Assembly (NCBI RefSeq): GCF_009903685.1
Contig: NZ_JAAABI010000003.1
Location: 124,001-188,000, forward strand
Source of the DNA: Flagellimonas ochracea
GTDB lineage: Bacteria > Bacteroidota > Bacteroidia > Flavobacteriales > Flavobacteriaceae
DNA: 64,000 bases
Reading direction: 5' to 3'
Every line of letters begins with the position of its first letter. The stretch's first letter is position 1. Below, piece by piece: positions 1-8,699 of this stretch. The notes beneath the pieces were generated by a model. It did not search any database, was not told where the DNA came from, and saw only the letters and a list, made by a program, of their open reading frames with translations. Both the position numbers and the translations under genes were made by a program.

Positions 1-1
1 A

Positions 2-241
2 GGTGATGTTCAGGTCGCAGCGGACATTTCTGCCACCAAAAATGGCAGAAAGTACTTTTTTGACATTAGTCTAAAGACCAAAAAACCCAAGTTGCTGAAA
101 TCGAAGTGGTTGTTACTGGATACCGTTGCCCGTTTAAAATCCAACAGTTTTAAGATTATTACCACCAAGGGCCATTTAAAGTTCACCGATGACCTTTTGA
201 ATGAGGTCAATCTTACGAATAAGGAACCCATACGCATTTAA
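2..241 (+). CDS. C-terminal fragment of an unrecognised protein
   Basis: An open frame enters from the left edge in frame 2 and stops with TAA, giving the last 79 residues of a protein whose start lies outside the window. The fragment is basic (KNGRKYFF, KTKKPKLLKSKW) and predicts mixed alpha/beta structure with no membrane segment. I do not recognise the family. It is co-directional with the next gene, 15 bases away, so the two may share a transcript. Function unknown. Confidence 0.6.
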   Translation, partial: GDVQVAADISATKNGRKYFFDISLKTKKPKLLKSKWLLLDTVARLKSNSFKIITTKGHLKFTDDLLNEVNLTNKEPIRI

Positions 242-256
242 TTATTCCCCAACAAT

Positions 257-679
257 TTGAGAGTTTCTAAAAAGCCCAAGACCAAAGCGCATCAAAATGG
301 CGTGAGTAAGGAGGATTCGTTATCCCTTATTTTTGTTTACAATGCCAATTCGGGTGCCAAAAATGCATTGTTGGACAGCATGCACAAAGTGTTCAGTCCA
401 TCAACATACGAATGCAGTCTGTGCAATATCACATTTGGGCTTGTGGGTGAAAATCAAGTATGGAAGAAATTCCGTCAAGAGAGCGACCACAAGATGGAGT
501 TTCTGCACAGAGATGAATTCCAAAAAAAATATGCCAGTAAGTTTGGACACAAATTCACTTTTCCAGTAGTTCTTGTTCAAGGAAAAAACGAATTGGAGCT
601 TTTTATCTCCACCCAAGAATTGAATGCGTTGACAACATCTAAAGAGTTGAAGGGACTTATAAACCAACGGGCCCGTTAA
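257..679 (+). CDS. Small conserved protein of unknown function with CxxC motif
   Basis: A 140-residue protein if read from TTG 257. An in-frame GTG at 302 would give a 125-residue protein starting closer to the conserved-looking FVYNANSG core, so the start is uncertain; no ATG is available upstream of the core. Visible marks are the FVYNANSG segment, a CSLC pair of cysteines, and a C-terminal half rich in lysine and phenylalanine. From memory, relatives in Flavobacteriaceae are sometimes labelled GTPase, but no P-loop, DxxG or NKxD motif is visible, so I do not adopt that name. It ends tail-to-tail with engB, overlapping by 4 bases. Confidence 0.65.
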   Translation: MRVSKKPKTKAHQNGVSKEDSLSLIFVYNANSGAKNALLDSMHKVFSPSTYECSLCNITFGLVGENQVWKKFRQESDHKMEFLHRDEFQKKYASKFGHKFTFPVVLVQGKNELELFISTQELNALTTSKELKGLINQRAR

Positions 680-1290
680 GAAGTGGCTTTAAAATAATCT
701 TGGTTTATGCCATCTATATAACTCAATAATTCTTCCCGTCCAATATGCTTCGCAGAGGAGGTAACAAAATAAGGTGGCGTCTCCTCCCATGAACCGTCCA
801 ACAATTGCTGAAGATAGTCTTTTACCTTTTGGTCCAAATCGGAAGGTTTAATTTTGTCCGCCTTCGTAAAAATAATGGCGAAAGGAATCTGATTTTCTCC
901 TAACCAATCCATGAACTCCAAGTCAATGGGTTGCGGTTCATGACGAACATCCACCAAAACAAATCCGCAGACCAGTTGCTTTCTTTTTTCAAAATACTCC
1001 GTAATGTATTTTTGAAAAATCTTTTTGTCCTTTTTGGAAACCTTGGCGTACCCGTATCCCGGTAAATCCACTAAAAACCAATTTCCATTAATTTTGAAAT
1101 GATTGATCAATTGGGTTTTGCCAGGTCTTCCTGAAGTTTTGGCCAGACTTTTTCGCCCCGTCAACATGTTGATCAGGGATGATTTTCCCACGTTGGAACG
1201 TCCTATAAAGGCATACTCGGGCAATGGCTCATTGGGGCAATGGGCCACATTGGAATTGCTCATTACAAATTCCGCCGAAGTTATTTTCAT
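676..1290 (-). CDS. engB: Ribosome biogenesis GTP-binding protein YsxC/EngB
   Basis: A 204-residue GTPase of the TrmE-Era-EngA-YsxC superfamily, required for assembly of the large ribosomal subunit in the cytoplasm. The G motifs appear in order: GRSNVGKS (about residue 30), the switch segment SGRPGKTQ (about 53), DLPGYGY (about 74), TKAD (about 143) and SSAK (about 177). I chose ATG 1290 (MKITSAEF) because the longer frame extends back into the upstream hydrolase and that extension has no family resemblance. The start lies 2 bases after the stop of the hydrolase gene, so the two form a leftward operon. Confidence 0.95.
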   Translation of the reverse strand: MKITSAEFVMSNSNVAHCPNEPLPEYAFIGRSNVGKSSLINMLTGRKSLAKTSGRPGKTQLINHFKINGNWFLVDLPGYGYAKVSKKDKKIFQKYITEYFEKRKQLVCGFVLVDVRHEPQPIDLEFMDWLGENQIPFAIIFTKADKIKPSDLDQKVKDYLQQLLDGSWEETPPYFVTSSAKHIGREELLSYIDGINQDYFKATS

Positions 1291-1292
1291 GG

Positions 1293-2057
1293 TTAGAAGT
1301 TGCGTTTGGCCAACCAGGCCTCCAATATCACATTGAATTCCTCTGGGTGTTCCATCATGGGTGCATGTCCACATTTTGATATCCAGAACAGGTCTGAATC
1401 CGGCAAGAGCTCATGAAATTCCTTGGCCACGTTAGGTGGGGTTACCGTATCGTTTTCTCCCCAAATAATACACGTAGGGGTGTGCATGTGTGGTAGATCT
1501 TTGGACATATTATGCCTAATGGCACTTTTGGCAATGGCCAATGTCTTCACCAATTTCATGCGGTCGTTCACAGTGGCAAAAACCTCATCCACTATTTCCT
1601 TGGTAGCTACCGCAGGGTCGTAAAAAACGTCCTGTGCTTTCTTTTTAATGAATTCGTAATCACCACGTTTTGGATAACCGTCGCCCATGGCGCTTTCATA
1701 CAATCCCGAACTACCAGTGATCACGAGGGCCTTGACCATTTCAGGAAACATTTTGGTATGAAGCAATCCGATATGGCCTCCAAGGGAATTTCCCAAAAGA
1801 ATCACATCTTTTAATCCTTTGAATTCAATAAACCCTTCCAAGAACTTGGCAAAATTCTTTACCGTTGTCTTGAGCATGGGCATGTCATAAATGGGCAGTT
1901 CCGGAATCAACACTTTATACCCTTTTGAAGGGAAGTATTCAGATACTCCTTGAAAGTTGCTCAACCCACCCATAAGACCATGTAGAATAATCATGGGTGT
2001 GCCATCACCTATCTCAATATATCGGTATTTACCGTCCTCAATAATGTGATTTTCCAT
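1293..2057 (-). CDS. Alpha/beta-fold hydrolase
   Basis: A 254-residue cytoplasmic alpha/beta hydrolase. The oxyanion-type segment ILHGLMGG lies near residue 27, the nucleophile elbow GNSLGG near residue 91, the acid is probably Asp in WGENDTVTPP, and the histidine sits in CGHAPMMEHP close to the C-terminus. This is a complete Ser-Asp-His arrangement. ATG 2057 is used; a TTG immediately upstream would add one residue. The substrate cannot be told from sequence (esterase, lactonase and C-C hydrolase members look alike). It is the first gene of the pair with engB, and is divergent from the mraZ operon across a 266-bp gap. Confidence 0.85.
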   Translation of the reverse strand: MENHIIEDGKYRYIEIGDGTPMIILHGLMGGLSNFQGVSEYFPSKGYKVLIPELPIYDMPMLKTTVKNFAKFLEGFIEFKGLKDVILLGNSLGGHIGLLHTKMFPEMVKALVITGSSGLYESAMGDGYPKRGDYEFIKKKAQDVFYDPAVATKEIVDEVFATVNDRMKLVKTLAIAKSAIRHNMSKDLPHMHTPTCIIWGENDTVTPPNVAKEFHELLPDSDLFWISKCGHAPMMEHPEEFNVILEAWLAKRNF

Positions 2058-2229
2058 CAATAGTTAGTTGGTCCTAAGAGCGCAAATATAGGCATTTCAT
2101 ATCACACAGATTTCTATGAATTACCATGATGAAACCAATTTTTTGCATATCCTCTAAACCAAATCAATATCCACTTATTGCATATTCAAAATTGTTTTTG
2201 TCCTAAAATTCTTGTTATTCATCCAAAAA

Positions 2230-2274
2230 GTGGCGAATTTATTAACAAAAGTGGTTTTTAGTGGAGAAATGTGG
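2230..2274 (+). promoter_or_regulatory. Candidate MraZ operator: GTGG direct repeats
   Basis: GTGG occurs at 2230, 2251, 2261 and 2271, all on the same strand. The last three are spaced exactly 10 bp, one helical turn, and each is followed by an AT-rich spacer. MraZ of other bacteria binds short direct repeats (TGGGN-type with 5-nt spacers in E. coli), which has the same 10-bp period. The array sits just upstream of, and probably overlaps, the -33 region of the promoter for the mraZ operon. Autoregulation is therefore likely but inferred. Confidence 0.6.
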
Positions 2275-2286
2275 AAATAAAATATA

Positions 2287-2294
2287 TATATTTG
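2287..2294 (+). promoter_or_regulatory. -7 promoter box (TATATTTG) of the mraZ/dcw operon
   Basis: TATATTTG matches the Bacteroidetes housekeeping -7 consensus TAnnTTTG perfectly and lies 29 bases upstream of the GTG start of mraZ. A clear TTTG -33 element is not visible at the expected spacing (around 2264). That position is occupied by the GTGG repeats, which fits a regulated promoter. Confidence 0.55.
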
Positions 2295-2323
2295 AGTTGT
2301 AATAAGTAACCAATTGATTTCTA

Positions 2324-2779
2324 GTGACCCATATCATAGGACAACATGATTGTAAAGCGGATTCAAAAGGGAGGGTGCTCTTGCCCATTTCCCTGAAGAA
2401 TCAGTTGTTGCCTGTTTTGAAGGACGGGTTCATTATCAAAAGGTCCGTTTTTCAGCAATGTCTAGAGCTATATCCCAAAAACGAGTTTGATGTGCTGATG
2501 CAAAAAGTCCTCAAAAAAAGTCGAATCAACAGAAAATATGATGCCTTCGTGCGAAATTTTGTGGCTGGAATGAAAGAGGTTGCCATTGACGGTGATTCGG
2601 GAAGGCTCCAGATTCCAAAAAATTTGGTAGCGTATGCTGGAATTGAAAAAGAGGTGGTGCTCAATGCAGTGTTCGATAAAATAGAGATCTGGAACAAAGA
2701 GAAGTACGAAAAAGTACTGTCCGAAGGTGAAAAGGATTATGCAGACTTGGCGGAAGAGATTTTTGCTGACGATGAGTAG
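2324..2779 (+). CDS. mraZ: Division/cell-wall cluster regulator MraZ
   Basis: A 151-residue MraZ protein with two SpoVT/AbrB-like domains. The first DxxxR signature is in CKADSKGRVLLP (about residues 10-20), the second in DGDSGRLQIP (about 90-99). MraZ is a ring-forming DNA-binding repressor of its own operon, the dcw cluster. The start is a GTG at 2324, which gives the standard short N-terminus (MTHIIGQHDC). It is the first gene of the 15-kb operon, and its end overlaps rsmH by 8 bases. Confidence 0.95.
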   Translation: MTHIIGQHDCKADSKGRVLLPISLKNQLLPVLKDGFIIKRSVFQQCLELYPKNEFDVLMQKVLKKSRINRKYDAFVRNFVAGMKEVAIDGDSGRLQIPKNLVAYAGIEKEVVLNAVFDKIEIWNKEKYEKVLSEGEKDYADLAEEIFADDE

Positions 2780-3674
2780 TGCCTATCATAATCCAGTCCT
2801 GTTGAAAGAATCAGTGAATGGATTGGCCGTAAAGGAAAATGGAGTATACGTGGATGTCACCTTCGGTGGTGGAGGGCACTCCAAAGAAATATTGAAAAGA
2901 CTGGGTATCGATGGGAAGTTATTTGCTTTTGACCAAGATGAAGATGCTTTGGCAAATGCACTGGATGATCCGAGATTTCAATTGATCAACCAGAATTTCC
3001 GATATCTGAAACAGTATTTGAAGTTCTATGGCATTCAGAAAGTTGATGGAATCTTGGCTGATTTTGGGGTTTCGTCCCATCAGTTTGACATGGCAGAACG
3101 TGGTTTTTCCATTCGGTTTGATGCGGACTTGGACATGAGGATGGACACCAAGCAAAAGGTGTCGGCCTTTGAGGTGGTGAATTCTTATTCGCAGGAAGAT
3201 TTGGCGAAGGTCTTGTTTGAGTATGGCGATTTGCGCAATGGGCGAGCCATTGCCAGAGCTATTGAAAATGCAAGAAGGGAATCACCCATTAAAACAACAG
3301 CGCACTTGAAGCATGTTTTACAACCGTTTTTGCCCAAGATGAAGGAAAATAAGGTATTGGCACAGGTGTATCAGGCAATCAGGATTGAGGTGAACCAGGA
3401 AATGGAAGCATTGAAAGATTTTTTGACTCAAGTTCCCGAAGTGCTTCAAAAAGGCGGGAGGCTTAGCTTGATCAGCTATCATTCCTTGGAAGACCGATTG
3501 GTGAAACGCTTCATAAGAGCAGGGAATTTTGAAGGAGAGCCAGAGAAGGATTTTTATGGGAATATCAATGTCCCGCTAAAAAAGGTTGGTGGGTTGATTG
3601 TTCCATCTAAAGAAGAAATAGCAAAGAACAATAGGGCACGAAGTGCAAAACTCCGCCTTGCGGAACGCATATAG
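2772..3674 (+). CDS. rsmH: 16S rRNA (cytosine1402-N4)-methyltransferase RsmH
   Basis: A 300-residue SAM-dependent methyltransferase modifying C1402 in the ribosomal decoding centre. Family marks are YHNPVLLKE at the N-terminus, the SAM loop DVTFGGGGHS, LADFGVSSHQ, and the C-terminal SYHSLEDRLVKRF. I chose ATG 2772 (MSSAYHNPV), inside the end of mraZ, because the family normally starts a few residues before HNPVLL; a longer frame from 2727 would add 15 unrelated residues. It is translationally coupled to mraZ. Confidence 0.97.
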   Translation: MSSAYHNPVLLKESVNGLAVKENGVYVDVTFGGGGHSKEILKRLGIDGKLFAFDQDEDALANALDDPRFQLINQNFRYLKQYLKFYGIQKVDGILADFGVSSHQFDMAERGFSIRFDADLDMRMDTKQKVSAFEVVNSYSQEDLAKVLFEYGDLRNGRAIARAIENARRESPIKTTAHLKHVLQPFLPKMKENKVLAQVYQAIRIEVNQEMEALKDFLTQVPEVLQKGGRLSLISYHSLEDRLVKRFIRAGNFEGEPEKDFYGNINVPLKKVGGLIVPSKEEIAKNNRARSAKLRLAERI

Positions 3675-3683
3675 AGAACAAAG

Positions 3684-3998
3684 ATGAGAAAAGGATTGCT
3701 TGACATTTTAAAGGGAAAGTTTTTGGTGAGCGGTGATGCTCCTAAAAACTGGATGTTTTTGTTTTTTGCCTCCTTTTTGGCGGCACTTATGATTTCTAGT
3801 AGTCATCACGCGGACAAAAAAGTCTTGGAAATCGCCAAACTCAATGAGGAAGTTAGGAAACTGAGAAGTGAGTTTGTGGAAGGCAGGTCTGAAGTGCAAC
3901 AACTAAAACTGGAATCCACCCTTAAAGAAGCAGTTGCTTCCCGAGGTGTTATGCCTTCAGAAAATCCACCAAAAAAAATAAAAGTAAAATCTGAATAA
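3684..3998 (+). CDS. ftsL: FtsL-like cell division protein
   Basis: A 104-residue bitopic membrane protein: a short basic cytoplasmic N-terminus, one hydrophobic segment (about residues 23-40, MFLFFASFLAALMISS) and a leucine/glutamate-rich coiled coil (about 45-90). FtsL sequences are very divergent. The call rests on this topology and on the position between rsmH and the division transpeptidase. It would join FtsQ and other divisome components at midcell. Confidence 0.85.
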   Translation: MRKGLLDILKGKFLVSGDAPKNWMFLFFASFLAALMISSSHHADKKVLEIAKLNEEVRKLRSEFVEGRSEVQQLKLESTLKEAVASRGVMPSENPPKKIKVKSE

Positions 3999-4000
3999 TA

Positions 4001-6010
4001 ATGGCGATTACGGAAAAAAATATTATGAATAGGCTGTACCTGGTGGCAGGAGGTCTTCTTGTTTTTTCCATTGCCGTTGTGGTCAAATTGGTCGACATTC
4101 AAATGATCAAAGGTGAGGATTATAGGGAGTTGGCGCTCAGTCAAACGGAAAAAATGTTCACAATTGAACCCAATAGGGGAAATCTGTATTCACACGATGG
4201 CAGCCTATTGGCAGCATCCGTTCCAAAATATGAGATACGTTTTGATGCGGTGACTGTTTCTGAGGAAAACTTTCAAAACCACATAACGTCCCTTTCTGAT
4301 TCCTTAGCTCAACTTTTCAACAAACCGTCTTCATATTATAGACAATTGTTTAGAAAGGCGAGGGCCAATAACAACCGTTACACATTGGTGGCCCGGAACG
4401 TGGATTATTTGGATTATGTGCGTATAAAACAGTTTCCCTTGTTTGAGTTGGGACCGTATAAAGGCGGATTCATTGAAAAGCATAGAGTGGTTAGGGAATA
4501 CCCCTTGGGAAAAATGGCCGCTCGGAGTATTGGGTATGAACGGGTCGATGAGAATGGATACTACACCCGCGTAGGGCTGGATGGTGCCTTCGGCGAAGCC
4601 TATTTAAGGGGAAAAGAAGGAAAGCGCCTGAAGCAAAAAATTGCGAAAGGTCAATGGAAACCTGTGGGGTTGGACAATATCGTTGAACCCCAAGATGGAC
4701 TTGATGTAGTATCCACAATAGACATCAATATTCAAGACATTGCCCACCACGAACTTCTGGCGCAACTAGAGAAATATAAGGCCGACCATGGCTGCGTGGT
4801 TGTCATGGAAACCAAAACGGGAGAAATAAAGGCAATTTCCAATCTTGGGAGAACCACAAGCGGAAAATATTATGAAAAGTTAAATTATGCTGTTGGGGAA
4901 TCCCATGAGCCGGGATCTACTTTTAAATTGATGTCTTTGGTAGCCGCACTGGAGGACAAGGTGGTGGATACCAGCACAGTGATAGATACCGAAAAGGGAA
5001 GATATCGCATTTATGACCGTGTGGTGAAGGATTCCAAATGGGGAGGTTATGGAAAAATTTCAGTTTCCGAAGCCTTTGCGGTCTCATCCAATACCGCCTT
5101 TGCTAAAATTATTCATGAGAACTACAAGGAACAGCCTGAGAAATTTGTCAACCGTTTGATGAATATGGGACTGCACAAAAAGCTTGATTTACCCATTATA
5201 GGTGAAGGAAGTCCCGTAATACGATATCCTGGAGACAAAGGATGGTCTGGAATTTCCTTGGGATGGATGTCCCACGGATACGAAGTATCATTGACACCAA
5301 TTCAGACATTATCATTTTACAATGCCATTGCCAATGATGGGGTGTTGGTCAAGCCAAGGTTGATACGGGAAGTACGTGAAGGAAACAAGGTGATCAAAGA
5401 ATTTGACAGACAGGTGCTGAACCCTTCCATATGCTCTGACGAGACCGTGAAAAAAGTGCGACAGTTGATGAAAGATGTGGTAGAAAAGAAAAACGGTACC
5501 GGCCATGGCTTGTACTCCAAAAACTTTTCCATGGCGGGCAAAACGGGAACTTGTCAAAAAAACTACGTAGAGAAAAACCCGGATAAACTGGCCTATATCT
5601 CATCTTTTGTGGGCTATTTTCCAGCGGACGATCCCAAATACTCGTGTATCGTGATTATTCATGAGCCCGATAAAAGTGTCGGGTACTATGGAGCAGATGT
5701 TTCTGGTCCTGTGTTTAAGTCCATGGCCCAAAAAATTCATGCCATATCACCTATGGTCGATGAGGTGGAAAAGCGAATTTATAACCAGGAGAACCTGGAA
5801 AGAGCGTATCAAAGGTACTACGCCCAGGCACAAAAAAAATACAGCACGGTTCCCAATGTTAAAGGAATGAGTGGGATGGATGCCGTGTCCCTATTGGAAA
5901 ATTTGGGTCTAAAAGTAGAGGTTCAAGGCAATGGAAAGGTGATAAAACAGTCCATTGAGCAGGGTGCCGACATCAAAAAAGTTGATAAAATAATACTGGA
6001 GCTTTCATGA
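4001..6010 (+). CDS. ftsI: Division-type penicillin-binding protein (FtsI/SpoVD-like, with PASTA domain)
   Basis: A 669-residue class B PBP that cross-links septal peptidoglycan in the periplasm. It has one N-terminal transmembrane helix (about residues 11-30) and a dimerisation domain. The transpeptidase motifs are S306-T-F-K309, S362-S-N364 and K514-T-G516, all intact. A single PASTA domain (about 613-669, starting VPNVKGMSGMDAV) ends the protein, as is common in Bacteroidetes and Firmicutes but not in E. coli FtsI. It starts 2 bases after ftsL and overlaps murE by ATGA. Confidence 0.95.
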   Translation: MAITEKNIMNRLYLVAGGLLVFSIAVVVKLVDIQMIKGEDYRELALSQTEKMFTIEPNRGNLYSHDGSLLAASVPKYEIRFDAVTVSEENFQNHITSLSDSLAQLFNKPSSYYRQLFRKARANNNRYTLVARNVDYLDYVRIKQFPLFELGPYKGGFIEKHRVVREYPLGKMAARSIGYERVDENGYYTRVGLDGAFGEAYLRGKEGKRLKQKIAKGQWKPVGLDNIVEPQDGLDVVSTIDINIQDIAHHELLAQLEKYKADHGCVVVMETKTGEIKAISNLGRTTSGKYYEKLNYAVGESHEPGSTFKLMSLVAALEDKVVDTSTVIDTEKGRYRIYDRVVKDSKWGGYGKISVSEAFAVSSNTAFAKIIHENYKEQPEKFVNRLMNMGLHKKLDLPIIGEGSPVIRYPGDKGWSGISLGWMSHGYEVSLTPIQTLSFYNAIANDGVLVKPRLIREVREGNKVIKEFDRQVLNPSICSDETVKKVRQLMKDVVEKKNGTGHGLYSKNFSMAGKTGTCQKNYVEKNPDKLAYISSFVGYFPADDPKYSCIVIIHEPDKSVGYYGADVSGPVFKSMAQKIHAISPMVDEVEKRIYNQENLERAYQRYYAQAQKKYSTVPNVKGMSGMDAVSLLENLGLKVEVQGNGKVIKQSIEQGADIKKVDKIILELS

Positions 6011-7470
6011 AGTTGTTGAAAGACATATTGTATGGGGTAAGCCTTTCCGCGGTAAGCGGAAATACCAATGTAATGGTCAATCATGTACACTTCGATTCCA
6101 GAAAAGTGGAAATGGACGATGTGTTCGTAGCTATTCGCGGAACTTTAACGGATGGGCACAAATACATCCAAAAAGCTGTGGAATCTGGGGCAAAGGCCGT
6201 TGTCTGTGAAGAACTTCCAGAAATTATGGTTAACGGGGTAACCTATGTAAAGGTGGTGGATAGCAACAGTGCACTGGCCATAATAGCGTCCAACTATTTT
6301 GATAATCCTTCCAAGAATCTTAAGCTGGTGGGCATTACTGGAACCAATGGTAAGACCACGGTAAGTACCCTATTGTATCGGCTTTTTAAGAAGGCAGGTT
6401 ACAAAGTGGGTCTTGTTTCAACCATAAAGGTGATGGTTGATGAAAAGGAATACAAGGCCACACATACCACTCCCGATGTTATTACGATTAATGAACATCT
6501 TGCCAAAATGAATGAAGAGGGAGTGGAGTATTGCTTCATGGAAGTGAGCTCTCATGGCATCCATCAAAAAAGGACCAAGGGACTACATTTTGCTGGGGCG
6601 ATATTCACCAATCTCTCTCATGATCATTTGGATTATCACAAGACTTTCGCAGCGTATCGGGACACCAAAAAAATATTGTTTGATGAACTCCCAAAAAGCG
6701 CTTTCGCTCTGGTAAATATTGATGATAAGAACGGCTTGGTAATGTTGCAGAATACCAAAGCGAAGAAAATCACCTACGCATTAAAATCGTATGCCGATTA
6801 TAGGGGTCAAATATTGGAAAAACAATTTACCGGGCAATTGTTAAAGATTGATGATAACGAACTATGGACCCGACTGATTGGAGATTTTAACGCCTACAAT
6901 CTCCTGGCCATTTATGCAACTGCTGATATTTTGGGCTTGGAACGAATAGAAGTTCTTCGGCTCATTAGCGAACTGGAAACGGTGGATGGCAGGTTTCAAT
7001 ATTTCATTTCAAAAGAAAAAATTAAGGCAATTGTTGATTATGCCCATACACCGGATGCATTGAAAAATGTATTGATGACCATCAATGCATTGAGGACTGG
7101 AAATGAAAACGTCATCACCGTAGTGGGGTGTGGTGGTGATCGTGACAAGTCTAAGCGTCCGGTTATGGGTCATATCGCTTCAGAGATGAGCAATCAGGTC
7201 ATTTTCACTTCCGATAATCCAAGAGGTGAAGCACCCAGCACAATAATTCAAGAGATGGAAGCAGGAGTTGAACCCCAAAACTCCAATAAAGTGCTTTCCA
7301 TTGAAGATAGAAAACAAGCCATTAAAACGGCCTGTAAGCTGGCAGTACCCAACGACATTATACTTGTTGCTGGCAAAGGCCATGAAACATATCAGGAGAC
7401 CAATGGGGTTCGGGTGGATTTTGATGATTTCAAAGAAGTGAAGGAAGCCTTGAACAACTTAAACAAATAA
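6007..7470 (+). CDS. murE: UDP-MurNAc-tripeptide synthetase MurE (meso-diaminopimelate-adding)
   Basis: A 487-residue Mur ligase that adds the third amino acid to UDP-MurNAc-L-Ala-D-Glu in the cytoplasm. The ATP loop GITGTNGKTT is at residues 109-118. The substrate motif DNPR is at 403-406, which in characterised MurE enzymes marks meso-diaminopimelate rather than lysine as substrate. That predicts a DAP-type wall, as expected for this phylum. It starts in a 4-base overlap with the PBP gene. Confidence 0.97.
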   Translation: MKLLKDILYGVSLSAVSGNTNVMVNHVHFDSRKVEMDDVFVAIRGTLTDGHKYIQKAVESGAKAVVCEELPEIMVNGVTYVKVVDSNSALAIIASNYFDNPSKNLKLVGITGTNGKTTVSTLLYRLFKKAGYKVGLVSTIKVMVDEKEYKATHTTPDVITINEHLAKMNEEGVEYCFMEVSSHGIHQKRTKGLHFAGAIFTNLSHDHLDYHKTFAAYRDTKKILFDELPKSAFALVNIDDKNGLVMLQNTKAKKITYALKSYADYRGQILEKQFTGQLLKIDDNELWTRLIGDFNAYNLLAIYATADILGLERIEVLRLISELETVDGRFQYFISKEKIKAIVDYAHTPDALKNVLMTINALRTGNENVITVVGCGGDRDKSKRPVMGHIASEMSNQVIFTSDNPRGEAPSTIIQEMEAGVEPQNSNKVLSIEDRKQAIKTACKLAVPNDIILVAGKGHETYQETNGVRVDFDDFKEVKEALNNLNK

Positions 7471-7478
7471 CGTAGCAC

Positions 7479-8699
7479 ATGCTATACTACTTGTTCGAAT
7501 ACTTAGAGAATCAATATCAATTGCCAGGTGCAGGACTTTTCCAATTCCTCACCTTTCGCGCCGCCATGTCGGTGTTGTTGTCACTATTGATTGCTATGGT
7601 CTACGGAAAGCGGATAATCCTGTTTCTTCAAAAAAAGCAGATAGGGGAGAGCATTCGGGATTTGGGATTGGAAGGACAACAGCAAAAGGCTGGCACCCCT
7701 ACTATGGGAGGTGTCATAATCATCATGTCAACGCTACTACCGGTGCTTTTGTTTGCCGATGTCAAGAACATCTATGTGATTCTTCTTGTTGTGACCACAC
7801 TTTGGATGGGCCTTATCGGGTTTATCGATGATTACATCAAAATATTCAAGAAAGACAAAAAGGGCCTAAAGGGGAGATTTAAGGTAATTGGCCAAATCGT
7901 TTTGGGATTGGTGGTAGGTGCTACGCTTTACTTCCATCCTGCGGTGACCATCAAAGAAAAGGATACCACAAGGATCACTGAAAATTTTAAAGTGGAAAGA
8001 GTCTATGGGGAGGAAACCAAAGCGGTTCGTACCAACGTCCCTTTCTTTAAGAATAATGAACTTGATTATGCAGAATGGATTTCATGGGCAGGGGAAGGTT
8101 TGGAAGACTATGCTTGGTTGATTTTTATCCCTGTGGTCATATTTATTATTACAGCGGTTTCCAATGGTGCTAATCTCACCGATGGTATTGATGGTTTGGC
8201 AGCAGGTTCCTCGGCCATAATTGTGCTCACACTTGGCATTTTTGCTTGGGTATCCGGTAACATCGAGTTTTCAGACTACTTGGACATTTTTTATTTGCCC
8301 AGAGTAGGTGAGTTGGTTGTATTTATTGCTGCATTTGTTGGTGCCTTGGTCGGATTTTTATGGTACAACGCCTATCCCGCCCAGGTTTTTATGGGAGATA
8401 CGGGCAGTTTGACCATTGGGGGTGTAATCGCAGTAATTGCAATCATTGTGCGCAAAGAATTGTTGATTCCCATTTTGTGTGGAATCTTCTTCGCCGAGTC
8501 CTTGTCGGTGATGATGCAGGTAGGCTATTTCAAACATACTAAAAGGAAATATGGCGAAGGAAAAAGAATATTTCTCATGGCCCCTTTGCATCATCATTAC
8601 CAGAAGAAATTATATCACGAGAGTAAGATTGTTACCCGTTTTTGGATTGTAGGAATATTATTGGCAATCATAAGTATTGTCACCCTAAAGATTCGATAA
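7479..8699 (+). CDS. mraY: Phospho-MurNAc-pentapeptide-transferase MraY
   Basis: A 406-residue polytopic membrane enzyme that makes lipid I by moving phospho-MurNAc-pentapeptide onto undecaprenyl phosphate. Family motifs are GTPTMGG (about residue 72), [24 protein letters not shown] and the histidine cluster LHHHYQK. About ten hydrophobic helices are visible. A polar insert of about 60 residues (around 160-220) lies between transmembrane segments. The protein is longer than E. coli MraY, as in other Bacteroidetes. murD begins on the base after its stop codon. Confidence 0.97.
   Translation: MLYYLFEYLENQYQLPGAGLFQFLTFRAAMSVLLSLLIAMVYGKRIILFLQKKQIGESIRDLGLEGQQQKAGTPTMGGVIIIMSTLLPVLLFADVKNIYVILLVVTTLWMGLIGFIDDYIKIFKKDKKGLKGRFKVIGQIVLGLVVGATLYFHPAVTIKEKDTTRITENFKVERVYGEETKAVRTNVPFFKNNELDYAEWISWAGEGLEDYAWLIFIPVVIFIITAVSNGANLTDGIDGLAAGSSAIIVLTLGIFAWVSGNIEFSDYLDIFYLPRVGELVVFIAAFVGALVGFLWYNAYPAQVFMGDTGSLTIGGVIAVIAIIVRKELLIPILCGIFFAESLSVMMQVGYFKHTKRKYGEGKRIFLMAPLHHHYQKKLYHESKIVTRFWIVGILLAIISIVTLKIR

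Noticed and set aside
257-679. GTPase label for the small protein before engB
   Set aside because: No nucleotide-binding motif is present; left as unknown function.
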